A stretch of DNA of 64,000 bases from Zhongshania sp. R06B22 (GCF_040892595.1 NZ_JBFRYB010000001.1:3348001-3412000), one strand, 5' to 3'; shown: positions 38,276 to 46,144, counted from the first letter of the stretch. Notes: a model not told the origin generated them from the sequence alone. Made by a program: numbers and translations.

Positions 38276-38720
38276 ATGGTATCACCGCTATCGCGTCAGC
38301 TCTACGCTAACAGACCAGTCAGGACGGCCTGCTAGGTTTTGAGACCAAAGATTTTTGGACGAGCATCGAATAGCCCCAAGTCAGCGGCTCAAGCAAGCAT
38401 ACAATGCGACAGGAACTTTACATGGCAGGACATAAGCCCGATTAACAATCGTTTAGCCATTGCGCCACACATCTCCTAGGGCAGTAATAGGCGCAAACAT
38501 TTTCATTAGCAAGCACGTTTTTCATTAAAAAAGACACCGACTAGTGAGCACTGCATCTCAGAACGCAAGCCCCAACATTGAAGCAAAATCGGGATACAGA
38601 TATCATTCCACCTACAAAATCTCATGCTGCCAGCACATTCTTGTGTTGCCGACATAAAACTTATCTATCGCGGGTAATAACACCTGCTCATTTAGACAGA
38701 CGCTTATTTCAGGAGCTGTA
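38276..38720. other. Divergent intergenic region between mpl and the first secreted Gly/Leu-rich gene
   Basis: This 445-base gap should hold promoters for mpl (minus) and the plus-strand gene at 38721. I could not find a convincing -35/-10 pair or a sigma-54 site; TGGCAG...AAGCC at 38424 has the right spacing but a poor -12 half. A small hairpin, CCAAA-GATT-TTTGG, lies near 38344-38357. No small gene is evident. Confidence 0.35.
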
Positions 38721-39116
38721 ATGAAACATTTAAAGATCATACTACTAAGTACTGCGCTATCTGCGGCAAGCCATGCACACTCTCAAGCTCAATCTGCTGG
38801 GCTATTGGGAGGCCTTCTTCCTCAGGTAACCGGCATTGCCAGCCAGACTGTACTCCCAGTGGTAAACGGCCTGATCGGTGACAATGAGCTTATCGGCGGC
38901 ATCGTAGCTCAAGTCAGCGACACCCTAAATACAACGCTGAACACTGTTTTACCAGTTCCAGTACAAGCCTTAGATGTAGTGATTCCACTGATCGACGAAC
39001 TAACGGGTGATGGCGAAGCACTGCAACTTGGCGGCCTGACACCGGTGCTTCTTGATATTACAAACGCGGCCGTAATCCCACTACTGGGCGGATCTATGGA
39101 AGGCGAAGTGTTTTAA
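38721..39116 (+). CDS. Secreted Gly/Leu/Val-rich protein of unknown function (paralogue of 44243-44872)
   Basis: I do not recognise this 131-residue protein. It has a signal peptide (MKHLKIILLSTALSAASHAHSQ), then a low-complexity but not disordered-looking chain rich in Leu, Val, Gly and Pro, with repeated phrases LLPQVTGIASQTVLPVVNGLIG and TPVLLDITNAAVIPLLGG. The same phrases, in the same order, occur in the larger protein at 44243-44872, so the two are paralogues. There are no cysteines or charges typical of enzymes. AGGAG precedes the ATG by six bases. The pair flanks the redox operon, suggesting a shared surface or envelope role. Confidence 0.75.
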   Translation: MKHLKIILLSTALSAASHAHSQAQSAGLLGGLLPQVTGIASQTVLPVVNGLIGDNELIGGIVAQVSDTLNTTLNTVLPVPVQALDVVIPLIDELTGDGEALQLGGLTPVLLDITNAAVIPLLGGSMEGEVF

Positions 39117-39377
39117 ATCCCCAACCCTATAACTATTACGGCGCTAGCTGGTAGCTGTTAAGCTCTACGACCAGCTTGCGCCGTCGCATTTCAGCATTTA
39201 CCCCCTCCCAAGAAAAACAGCATACAGCCTTCAATAGCACCCACCCTTAACAGTCGCCGGTATTGCTATGCACAAAAGACTATGACCTATCGCTAATGAG
39301 GTAAAAGCTGCCTTCTATTTAGCTATCCAGCAACTTATTCTCAATACGCTGAATTAGCTTAATCACAGGATAATTAT
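39117..39377. other. Gap between two convergent genes
   Basis: The two transcription units on either side converge here. The region holds a long imperfect hairpin at 39140-39182 (listed separately) and otherwise no frame or signal I can support. Confidence 0.4.
39140..39182 (+). terminator. Long imperfect hairpin after the small secreted gene
   Basis: GGCGC and AGCTGGT pair with ACCAGCT and GCGCC (39140-39152 with 39070+100-39182 across one T-T mismatch), enclosing a small AGCT hairpin. No T run follows, so it may act as a mRNA 3' stabiliser, not a full intrinsic terminator. Confidence 0.45.
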
Positions 39378-39421
39378 AAAAAAAAAGCCGCTCGATAAGC
39401 ACGTGAGTGCAAATCAGCGGC
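39378..39421 (-). terminator. Rho-independent terminator of the redox operon
   Basis: On the minus strand GCCGCT (39421-39416) pairs with AGCGGC (39392-39387), with an inner GCAC/GTGC stem, and nine T follow. It lies 26 bases after the cupredoxin stop codon and marks the end of the five-gene operon. Confidence 0.88.
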
Positions 39422-39447
39422 AAAGGTAAGGGAAATTAAAAATCTGA

Positions 39448-40155
39448 TCAAATTACAATAATTTTTCCCGACATCCTATCGCCATGTATGGAGCAAATAT
39501 ATCCATACTCCCCTGGTTTATCGAACTTATATGACCAGCTAGAATCGTGGCGAAGACGAGGACTGCGAACAGTACCGATTAAAACAATATGATTTGAGCC
39601 ATCATGATTCTCAAAGACGACCGTCGTACCAGCTTTCACCGTAAGTACCGCCGGAGTGAAGCGCATAAAATCGACAATAGAAACTACATTCCCGGCTTTC
39701 TCAGTGGGATCCGCATGCGGCATTTTTTCAGTGGCAGCCGCCTTTTTTGGCGCAGCCGCTGCAGACATTGCCATGCCAGCGGAGTGTCCTGCATGCGCAG
39801 CACTGCCCTTAGCGCCATCAGCACCAACGACATTAATCACACCTTTCATAGAGGAATGCAGACCACATTGATAGGGATAACTTCCCGGCGTTGAAAACAT
39901 GTGCTTGAAATCAGCACCCTTCATCATTCGCCGGCTCTCTTTGCCATCGACTAGAACCGTGTGGCTAGCGCTATCCAAATTTTTCCACGTCACAGCTTGA
40001 CCAGGTTTAACGGTTACTTCCTTAGGACCAAATTTATAGCCCTTAATATCGACTTTCACCGGCTCCGCTTCAGCCAACACATCAGACGAAATTACCGCGC
40101 CAAGAATCATGGTCATAGCAGCCAGCAAGGTGTAGATGCATGCATACACTTTCAT
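39448..40155 (-). CDS. Periplasmic protein with two cupredoxin domains
   Basis: The 235-residue exported protein holds two plastocyanin-like blue-copper domains. Likely copper ligands are His65, Cys97, His100 and Met103 in the first (YQCGLHSSM), and His189, Cys221, His224 and Met228 in the second (YICSIHGDRM). The linker, residues 115-150, is rich in His, Met and Ala. A signal peptide ends near LAEA. GGAGG five bases upstream favours the ATG at 40155 over that at 40170. It is last in the operon and probably carries single electrons in the periplasm or binds copper; the partner is unknown. Confidence 0.88.
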   Translation of the reverse strand: MKVYACIYTLLAAMTMILGAVISSDVLAEAEPVKVDIKGYKFGPKEVTVKPGQAVTWKNLDSASHTVLVDGKESRRMMKGADFKHMFSTPGSYPYQCGLHSSMKGVINVVGADGAKGSAAHAGHSAGMAMSAAAAPKKAAATEKMPHADPTEKAGNVVSIVDFMRFTPAVLTVKAGTTVVFENHDGSNHIVLIGTVRSPRLRHDSSWSYKFDKPGEYGYICSIHGDRMSGKIIVI

Positions 40156-40235
40156 AAATTCCTCCAACATGAAATCCTAGGCAAACACAATAGTCGCAAG
40201 AACATCATGAAAAATAACATTTAGTAACTAATAAA

Positions 40236-41141
40236 TTACTTCTTCTGACGTGCCTTGCGCATGCGACTCGTGCGCCAGGTCATCCACACACCAGATATCG
40301 ACAGCAATACTGCAGCAACACCGACCAAGTTGATCAACTGCGCTCCAAACGTGCCAAACAGGCGACCGCTATGTAAATCTATCAATACCTGCTCTAAGGC
40401 CACAGTAGGATGAGAAAAGGGTTCAACATCCACCTTTACATCTTCGGGTAAATCCGCAAGCGCCGACCAGGCCACTTGGCCAGAGTCATCTAATTCATTC
40501 CAGCTAAGGCCATCGCTGGTGATATAGGTGTTTTCACCTTGCAAGGCTAAATAAGATGTACCGTCGCGCTCCAACAAACCCAGACCGCGAATATGTCCCG
40601 TTGGCAACATATAGCCGCTCTGCTCTTCAATCACAGCACCTTCGGGTGACAGCAATGTCAACTTGTCGCTGGTCGCAACATACAAGGTTTCACCGGCGCC
40701 TGTTTTCACATCGACAAAACCCAGTGGCGACGGAATATGTTGTTCTAGGGAAATATCGTTCAACACAGTGTTTTCAGTCGTCGTTACCAGCCAATGATCA
40801 CCAGAACTATATCCAACACTAGGCACTTCAGGATACAAACCGTATAAGGACATCACCGCAGCGGTATCAACACGAAAAGCATCCAAGCCCATACTAACGC
40901 TTTGATTCAAAAGAATACCGCTAAAGCCAAGCCAACCCATAAAAACAAAGGCAAATAAACCCAGGCGCTGATGCCATGTACGCAAGAACATCGAAACATT
41001 GAGCTTTGGCTTCCCCCCAGCAGGCTTCTTCGGTTTCTTGAGCGCTTTAACTGACGCCTTGCGTTTAACCGAAGCATCAACAGCGACATGTGCCGTAGAT
41101 TCTTGTAACTCGCCTGCTAAAAGCGCATTTTGATCACGCAT
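40236..41141 (-). CDS. PepSY-associated membrane protein, probable electron-transfer partner
   Basis: This 301-residue protein has a long basic N-terminus, a membrane span at about 53-75 starting TWHQRLGLFAFVFMGWLGF, a periplasmic domain, and one or two spans at about 255-288 (VDLHSGRLFG-type turn, here LIDLHSGRLFGTFG). That order is the PepSY-TM layout found in ferric reductase-like and flavin-linked proteins; the conserved His in WHQRLG and LHSG are candidate haem ligands. It sits between the FMN-binding and cupredoxin genes with GGAG before the ATG. Electron transfer across the inner membrane is inferred from family and context. Confidence 0.78.
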   Translation of the reverse strand: MRDQNALLAGELQESTAHVAVDASVKRKASVKALKKPKKPAGGKPKLNVSMFLRTWHQRLGLFAFVFMGWLGFSGILLNQSVSMGLDAFRVDTAAVMSLYGLYPEVPSVGYSSGDHWLVTTTENTVLNDISLEQHIPSPLGFVDVKTGAGETLYVATSDKLTLLSPEGAVIEEQSGYMLPTGHIRGLGLLERDGTSYLALQGENTYITSDGLSWNELDDSGQVAWSALADLPEDVKVDVEPFSHPTVALEQVLIDLHSGRLFGTFGAQLINLVGVAAVLLSISGVWMTWRTSRMRKARQKK

Positions 41142-41162
41142 AGTATCTCCGTAAAAACTAAA

Positions 41163-41759
41163 TTATTTCTTGCTTAAAGAATCTAACGTGATTGCCGTCC
41201 GCGCCATACGCTTCATCATATCTACCGACACAGTCGCGCCAGTAATATTATCAATCGGCTTATCCAATGTGTTACCTGCCGCTTTTGAACCATTAATCTG
41301 ATTCAAGAAAGATGGCTCGGCAACTTGTTCACCTCTAGATTCTCGATAAATTAAAACCTTCGAATAATCAACAACGCCGTTATTTATAATAAAACCACAG
41401 GTTGTTGGTACGTATCCCTCCTTACCAATGTCATCAAAAATCCAAACAGTTCTATCACCATCCTCCCAGTAGCGAACACGTTGCTGTGGGAAAGAACGCT
41501 TAAAAACCTTCGAAATTTCTCTCTGCGACTCGCTATTCAACATCAACATTTTTGGCGCCGGCACGTTAGCCTTAAATACATCAGCCAAAAATACCTCTGG
41601 CGTTTGAAACGTTTTATAAAGTTCAAATGCCTTGACGGTAGTTGAGCAAATTAAGCCCAACACCAGAAAAATAAATATCGCTATATAGCGATGATTTGGG
41701 GCTAAAACAGCGGCATCTTTCGATGCCGCCTCGCCCGCTTTGTCGTATTGATAAAGCAT
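41163..41759 (-). CDS. FMN-binding domain protein with covalent flavinylation motif
   Basis: The 198-residue protein has one membrane anchor (about residues 25-45) and an extracytoplasmic FMN-binding domain of the RnfG/NqrC type. The motif DNITGAT at residues 170-176 matches the ApbE flavinylation signature Dxx(S/T)GA(T/S), so Thr176 should carry FMN through a phosphodiester bond. No ApbE gene is in the window. AGGAG stands five bases before the ATG. In the operon it lies between the globin and the PepSY protein, suggesting a flavin relay. The redox partner is inferred, not shown. Confidence 0.85.
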   Translation of the reverse strand: MLYQYDKAGEAASKDAAVLAPNHRYIAIFIFLVLGLICSTTVKAFELYKTFQTPEVFLADVFKANVPAPKMLMLNSESQREISKVFKRSFPQQRVRYWEDGDRTVWIFDDIGKEGYVPTTCGFIINNGVVDYSKVLIYRESRGEQVAEPSFLNQINGSKAAGNTLDKPIDNITGATVSVDMMKRMARTAITLDSLSKK

Positions 41760-41777
41760 GCGATCTCCTAATGTAAA

Positions 41778-42242
41778 TTAACGAGTCACAATAGCGTGCT
41801 TATAAGGAGCCAAACCAGCAATCATTAAGTTACAAGCTTCATACGTTAAGTTAGTGCGATCACAAGCATTGTAAGCTGCTTCAACAACGGCATTGAACTG
41901 AGTTACCGTAATACCTAGGTCAGCATGTGCAGCAGCCATACTAGCTCCTTGGTACTCCTGATCATTACCGCCAAGTACTAACTGTAAAAGCTGAGTATTT
42001 AGGTACATCTGTCTTTCGATGTTGCCGTACTCACGAAATATCTTGTTGATACGGTTATCCAGCATGATGAAATGAAATAGGTTTTCTACCCAAAGGCGAA
42101 CGCCTTCCGGACCGCCAAACTGCTCGAGAGCATCGCTATCGATCGGCGGGTAGGTTGGTGTTTTACCCGTTTGAGAAAAACTGGGTGCTGCAGCCACGCT
42201 CAACATAAAGGCTATAGCGATAGTGCGAAATATCTGTTTCAT
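41778..42242 (-). CDS. Periplasmic group 1 truncated haemoglobin-like protein
   Basis: A signal peptide (about residues 1-23, ending SFSQ) precedes a two-on-two globin domain of the truncated group 1 type. His106 in MAAAHADLGIT is the likely proximal haem ligand, and LFHFIMLDNRINKIF corresponds to the B-C-E helix region. Two cysteines (127 and 137) could form a disulfide, fitting the periplasm. Most truncated globins are cytosolic, so export is unusual. A role in binding or converting NO, O2 or haem, fed by the neighbouring flavoprotein, is plausible but untested. Confidence 0.82.
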   Translation of the reverse strand: MKQIFRTIAIAFMLSVAAAPSFSQTGKTPTYPPIDSDALEQFGGPEGVRLWVENLFHFIMLDNRINKIFREYGNIERQMYLNTQLLQLVLGGNDQEYQGASMAAAHADLGITVTQFNAVVEAAYNACDRTNLTYEACNLMIAGLAPYKHAIVTR

Positions 42243-42282
42243 AATTCTCTCCTGATATTCAATTAATATGTCTTAATTACAA

Positions 42283-43332
42283 TTAGAAACTAGCTTGTAT
42301 AGACAGGTAAAAACCATGCTGATCAGGAGTCAGTGTGATGTTACCTAACATCGCATATGCCGCCGTTATAGAAAGGTTTTTACTTGGGAAATAAGCAACA
42401 AAAGCATCGTACCAGTCGCTTTCTTTCTGCGTTAAAGTTCCCGATAAAGCGCCCAGACCTAAAGTCTCAAGAGTGCCCTGCAACTGGGTCAAATCTAAAC
42501 CGGCCGCGGTCACACCTTGGCCGTCTAAATTGTCACCGTGTTTAGCCCACTCAACACCAATTACCGTATCCTTACGCAGCAAGTACGCTAAAGACACTTC
42601 CGGACGAATTTCTTTATCACTGCCATTTGGCCCACCAAAACCAACCAAGCCAGTTTGGTTAGCCGCGGTATATCGAGCCGTAATGTTAATCAAGGTATTG
42701 ATAGGGAAGAAGATCTTGGTAGCAGCTATATACGCTTCCCAATCCTTGCTCTTATCAGCGCCCAGGGTTCTCAACAAGTCTTCGTTCTTGTTGTCTTTAT
42801 AGAAACCACCAACTGCGATCTGAGGCATAAGGCTATCGGAGTCATAAATTGCTTCACCCCATACCCGAACCTTAGCGCCAATGATGTCCATTTCAATGGT
42901 CGTATTGAATGGTTCAATACCTGTATTAATAGGCGTTCCCGCCAATGCGCCAGTTGCACCGCCAACGGTGTCAAAAACCAGACCAACCGTGTCAAACGTT
43001 GAATTGGTAGTTAATGAGCTTTTGGTATAAGACAATTCAAAACGATCCCAGAAACCCACCGCCGCACCAATAGAGTGAAGGGTATAGTTAGCCAGCGGCG
43101 CGTAGGTATAATGAATATTACCGTTAACGCCTTGATCAGTTCCGTAACCCGTGATCGTTGCCCAAGGTGTAATACCACCACCACCGGCACCATCAATCAT
43201 GCTTACGCCACCTGTTGCCAGAACCTTACCGTCGTCGTACCAGCTTCCGTGAGAGATACTGCTCGCGAACATTGCTAGGGCTAATGCCGCTCCTTTACCT
43301 ACAGGAAACTTACTTCTCTTTGCTTCTTCCAT
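42283..43332 (-). CDS. DUF3034 family outer-membrane protein
   Basis: First gene of the redox operon. After a signal peptide (ending near ISHG) comes the DUF3034 hallmark LATGGVSMIDGAGGGGITPWA, then alternating strands of a likely beta-barrel ending in aromatic-terminated FYLSIQASF, as outer-membrane proteins do. I choose the ATG at 43332 (349 residues) because GGAG lies eight bases before it; the frame extends to 43362. No substrate is known for the family. The 5' leader from the sigma-54 site is about 175 bases. Confidence 0.82.
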   Translation of the reverse strand: MEEAKRSKFPVGKGAALALAMFASSISHGSWYDDGKVLATGGVSMIDGAGGGGITPWATITGYGTDQGVNGNIHYTYAPLANYTLHSIGAAVGFWDRFELSYTKSSLTTNSTFDTVGLVFDTVGGATGALAGTPINTGIEPFNTTIEMDIIGAKVRVWGEAIYDSDSLMPQIAVGGFYKDNKNEDLLRTLGADKSKDWEAYIAATKIFFPINTLINITARYTAANQTGLVGFGGPNGSDKEIRPEVSLAYLLRKDTVIGVEWAKHGDNLDGQGVTAAGLDLTQLQGTLETLGLGALSGTLTQKESDWYDAFVAYFPSKNLSITAAYAMLGNITLTPDQHGFYLSIQASF

Positions 43333-43516
43333 TTTGATGCTCCTAATCAATAGACAAACCACAATGCATAAATAAATGCCCCGCGTTTTCGCGAAAATTC
43401 TGTGCCCTGAAAATTTGTAATGACATTTTGCTATCGACTAATAAGAATCGAAATGTGAAAACCTCATCAAAAATCAAAACACGAAATCCGTCTTTTTAAG
43501 GGTGCACAAAACAACT

Positions 43517-43532
43517 TGCAACGGGTGTGCCA
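43517..43532 (-). promoter_or_regulatory. Sigma-54 promoter of the DUF3034-globin-FMN-PepSY-cupredoxin operon
   Basis: On the minus strand the sequence reads TGGCAC-ACCCG-TTGCA, a full match to the -24/-12 consensus, GG and GC ten bases apart. Transcription would begin near 43506 and needs an enhancer-binding activator. Confidence 0.75.
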
Positions 43533-43971
43533 TATATAAACAGGCTGAACAAGGAAGGGAGATCGAGAAAAATGGTGTGCAAACTTGGTGCGGACAACAG
43601 CCACCGAAAATTCGAGTATTGCCTTATTCTGGGGCGATATTCACATCAAAATTAATGACTGGTCATATTATGGAACCAATATCTTTTGACGGTGTAAAAT
43701 TTCAGTGCGGAAATTTTATTTTCTCAACGCTATAAAATTTACCCATCAATCTCTACTGCACACTTATGCAGCCAAAAATTACCATTACAAAAACACTCCG
43801 TCGCACCAAGACTGAGCACAAAAAAAAATTCCAACACTAAAAACATCAAAAACATCAAAACCGGTAGTACACATTAACGCCTGGCAATGTTTGACAGAAA
43901 ATATCGGACATAATTCCGGAACAGCATTTTCCGCATACCAAATATTACCAGTGCATTATTATAAATAGCCA
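43533..43971. other. AT-rich regulatory stretch between divergent sigma-54 promoters
   Basis: About 440 bases with strongly raised A+T and short direct repeats of AAACATCA near 43840-43862. A 77-codon plus-strand frame (43502-43735) overlaps the promoter and is not protein-like. The length suits DNA looping between an upstream activator and both promoters. Confidence 0.4.
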
Positions 43972-44004
43972 TTATGGTGCCAATAAGTAGATATGGCACC
44001 ATAA
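43972..44004. promoter_or_regulatory. Perfect 11-bp inverted repeat, candidate activator binding site
   Basis: TTATGGTGCCA (43972-43982) and TGGCACCATAA (43994-44004) are perfect inverted copies with 11 bases between. The centre lies about 200 bases upstream of the start expected from the plus-strand sigma-54 promoter, the usual place for an enhancer-binding protein. The protein that binds it is not in the window. A separate palindrome, TTTGTGCACAAA, follows at 44036-44047. Confidence 0.6.
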
Positions 44005-44168
44005 CAATACCTCGCCTCTCGGCACTACTTTAATATTTGTGCACAAAGCAGAAGCACAACATAATATTTATGCACCACTCGCAAACTAACACCTCATTTA
44101 TTGCGCAAAAATGCGTCAAATATTCAATTTACTTGAGAAAAACGTTTTCCATTTGACCCAAACTTATT

Positions 44169-44184
44169 TGGCACTTTAATTGCT
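44169..44184 (+). promoter_or_regulatory. Sigma-54 promoter of the large secreted Gly/Leu-rich gene
   Basis: TGGCAC-TTTAA-TTGCT matches the -24/-12 consensus with correct spacing. Transcription would start near 44194, giving a leader of about 49 bases before the ATG at 44243. Confidence 0.75.
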
Positions 44185-44242
44185 ATTAATAAAGAGAATT
44201 AAAAAATCACCACATCAAAAGTCTATTTACCCAGGAGTTATA

Positions 44243-44872
44243 ATGAAGCCTTTAAACGTAATATTACTCAGCGCAGCGCTATCTGCAGCTGGCCATGCAC
44301 ACTCGCAAAATCAGCTCACCGGCTTACTTGCTGTTCTTCCACTTGACGGATTGGGCAGCCTTTCTCTACCTGCTGGCGGAGCAGGACTAGGAGGCCTAAC
44401 TTCCATTCTTTCACTTGACGGATTAGGTGGCCTATCACTACCCGCTGGCGGATCGGGCCTAACTACTATTATTCCACTAGACGGACTCGGCGGACTGCCA
44501 TCACTATCAGGCGGATCGGGCCTTACATCACTTACCTCTGTGGTCGGCGAAGTGCTTCCTCAGGTACTAGATCTTGTTGATCAGACAGTACTACCGCTAG
44601 TCAACGGCTTGCTCGGCGGCAATCAACTGCTTGGCGGCTTAACTCCTGTGACTAGTGATCTACTAGGCTCGGTGGTAAGTTCTGGACTCCCGGTGGTAAT
44701 ACAAGTAGTAGGTCAAGCTGTTCCTGTACTTGATGGTGTAACCGCGTCGGGCAGCGCCTCTTCGCTACCGACTGGCGACTTACTCGGCGGCATTCTCCCA
44801 GTAGTACTTGACCTTACTAACAGCACAATCATTCCACTTCTTGGTGGCGTTGTACCGGCCGGGATCATTTAA
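44243..44872 (+). CDS. Secreted Gly/Leu-rich repeat protein of unknown function (paralogue of 38721-39116)
   Basis: I do not recognise this 209-residue protein. A signal peptide (MKPLNVILLSAALSAAGHAHS) leads into three repeats of about 22 residues, each built on PLDGLGGLSLPAGGSGL, at residues 33-97. The C-terminal half (100-209) matches the small paralogue: LPQVLDLVDQTVLPLVNGLLGG and LPVVLDLTNSTIIPLLGG. There are no cysteines, almost no aromatics and few charges, so a structural, surface-coating or matrix role is more likely than catalysis. The ATG at 44243 has AGGAG six bases upstream. It has its own sigma-54 promoter and terminator. Confidence 0.75.
   Translation: MKPLNVILLSAALSAAGHAHSQNQLTGLLAVLPLDGLGSLSLPAGGAGLGGLTSILSLDGLGGLSLPAGGSGLTTIIPLDGLGGLPSLSGGSGLTSLTSVVGEVLPQVLDLVDQTVLPLVNGLLGGNQLLGGLTPVTSDLLGSVVSSGLPVVIQVVGQAVPVLDGVTASGSASSLPTGDLLGGILPVVLDLTNSTIIPLLGGVVPAGII
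44339..44533 (+). repeat. Three tandem repeats of about 22 codons in the secreted protein
   Basis: The units begin at PLDGLGSL, SLDGLGGL and PLDGLGGL and share GLGGLSLPAGGSGLT. The DNA copies have diverged at synonymous positions, so the repeats are under protein-level selection and not a fresh duplication. The paralogue at 38721 lacks them. Confidence 0.65.
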
Positions 44873-44892
44873 TTTTCAATAGTTTGCTATTC

Positions 44893-44955
44893 GCGGAGCT
44901 AGCTATCAACAGTTGCCTTTTACTTTGAAGAGGCAAAACGCTAGCTTCGCTTTTT
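44893..44955 (+). terminator. Rho-independent terminator after the large secreted gene
   Basis: GCGGAGCTAGC (44893-44903) pairs with GCTAGCTTCGC (44940-44950) through one G-U wobble, enclosing a second stem TTGCCT/AGGCAA, and TTTTT follows directly. Confidence 0.82.
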
Positions 44956-45160
44956 ACCCTTAGACACTTCTTCTTTAAGCCTCGTTACTTTCATCCCTAG
45001 CTGACCACCATCGTTCAATATCAGCAATCACAGTTGAGCCTCAAGACACTCGAATCTCATTAGGCAGGCTTAAAAATTGGCTTAATGTAATTTGAAAAAC
45101 TAGACGCCTGAAATCCCTTGCTTAATTACTTATCAAGGAAGCAAGATACCCTGAAAATAA

Positions 45161-46144
45161 TTACCTAGGAACATAGCTGATCGGATAATTATCATAGACA
45201 AAAACGGGAACGGACCTGCTTTCAAATTTTATCTGTTTAACACGCTGTAGAAGTTTAGATTTGAGCTCAGGGTTAAAAAAGCTTGATGAAACTACTGAAG
45301 CGTCACTAACACTGCCATCGGGCTGTATGGTCAAGGAAACAACAACAGTACCCGCACCGATAGTAGAGTCTTTTCGCGCCGCGCGATTAAATATCGCATA
45401 AAATGCGCTTTTACTTCTATCAAATGCCAGCTGGACTTCTTCTAAGCTTCGTAATTGCGGCACACCGGCGGCAGCACTACTCGCGCTCGATGAGAGATTT
45501 TGCATAGCACCATTGGCAACAGCGATTTTTTGCGTACTATGACTGCCGATATCTATCTTGCTCCCCTTATCGCTTACATTCTCGCCACTAACGATATCTG
45601 CATTTGTCCCACGGGTATTAGTACTCAACACATTAGCCGCGGTAGATGGTAGGTCATCCATGACGCGTCCTCTGTCACGCAGCGGTTTGCCAGATACCAA
45701 TGTTTGAGTCTCGGTGTCGCGCAACATGGCCAGCTGTTCACTAAAAGCCAATACGCCGCTAGCGGCAGCCACTTTCTTAGCGGCGGCAATATTTCTCTCC
45801 TGATCTACACGCTCTGGAATAACATCGGCCACTGGGCTAACAGTCGGCGCTATCTCCTTCACCACCTCTATCGGTTTTTTAGGTGCTGCTGGTTTAACGG
45901 CCACTTTGGGTTTTACCACTGCCGCAGGGACAGGCGCTGGCGGTATAATTTCGAGATAGTACTCCTCAGGCTGTATTTTTTCGATATCACTAAGCGGATC
46001 GACCACCCAAAATGGCAAGCCAATAAACAGTAAGCAGGTAAACCCCAGAACATTTAGCAGGATCTTGCGAAACCGCCTCTCCGCGTCGGAATGGATCCCC
46101 CAATAATCAAAGCCTAATACTGGCTGTTTTTCTACAATATTCAT
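45161..46144 (-). CDS. AgmX/TonB-like energy transducer
   Basis: The 327-residue protein has one membrane span (about residues 28-48), a proline- and lysine-rich periplasmic stretch (PPAPVPAAVVKPKVAVKP), then a C-terminal domain of the AgmX/PglI/TonB type (LTIQPDGSVSDASVVSSSFF, then VKQIKFESR). In Myxococcus AgmX-type proteins work with Agl motor parts; TonB carries motor force to the outer membrane. Here it is last in an operon and overlaps the second ExbD as ATGA, so it most likely receives force from this ExbB/ExbD pair. Its outer-membrane partner is unknown. Confidence 0.8.
   Translation of the reverse strand: MNIVEKQPVLGFDYWGIHSDAERRFRKILLNVLGFTCLLFIGLPFWVVDPLSDIEKIQPEEYYLEIIPPAPVPAAVVKPKVAVKPAAPKKPIEVVKEIAPTVSPVADVIPERVDQERNIAAAKKVAAASGVLAFSEQLAMLRDTETQTLVSGKPLRDRGRVMDDLPSTAANVLSTNTRGTNADIVSGENVSDKGSKIDIGSHSTQKIAVANGAMQNLSSSASSAAAGVPQLRSLEEVQLAFDRSKSAFYAIFNRAARKDSTIGAGTVVVSLTIQPDGSVSDASVVSSSFFNPELKSKLLQRVKQIKFESRSVPVFVYDNYPISYVPR

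Noticed and set aside
38424..38445. TGGCAG...AAGCC upstream of the small secreted gene
   Set aside because: GG/GC spacing is right but the -12 half is AAGC, not TTGC, and it is about 300 bases from the gene.
43502..43735. 77-codon plus-strand frame in the sigma-54 regulatory region
   Set aside because: Overlaps the promoter; composition not protein-like.
43880..43910. TTGACA near 43889 as a sigma-70 promoter
   Set aside because: No acceptable -10 box at 16-18 bases; the sigma-54 sites explain the divergent transcription better.
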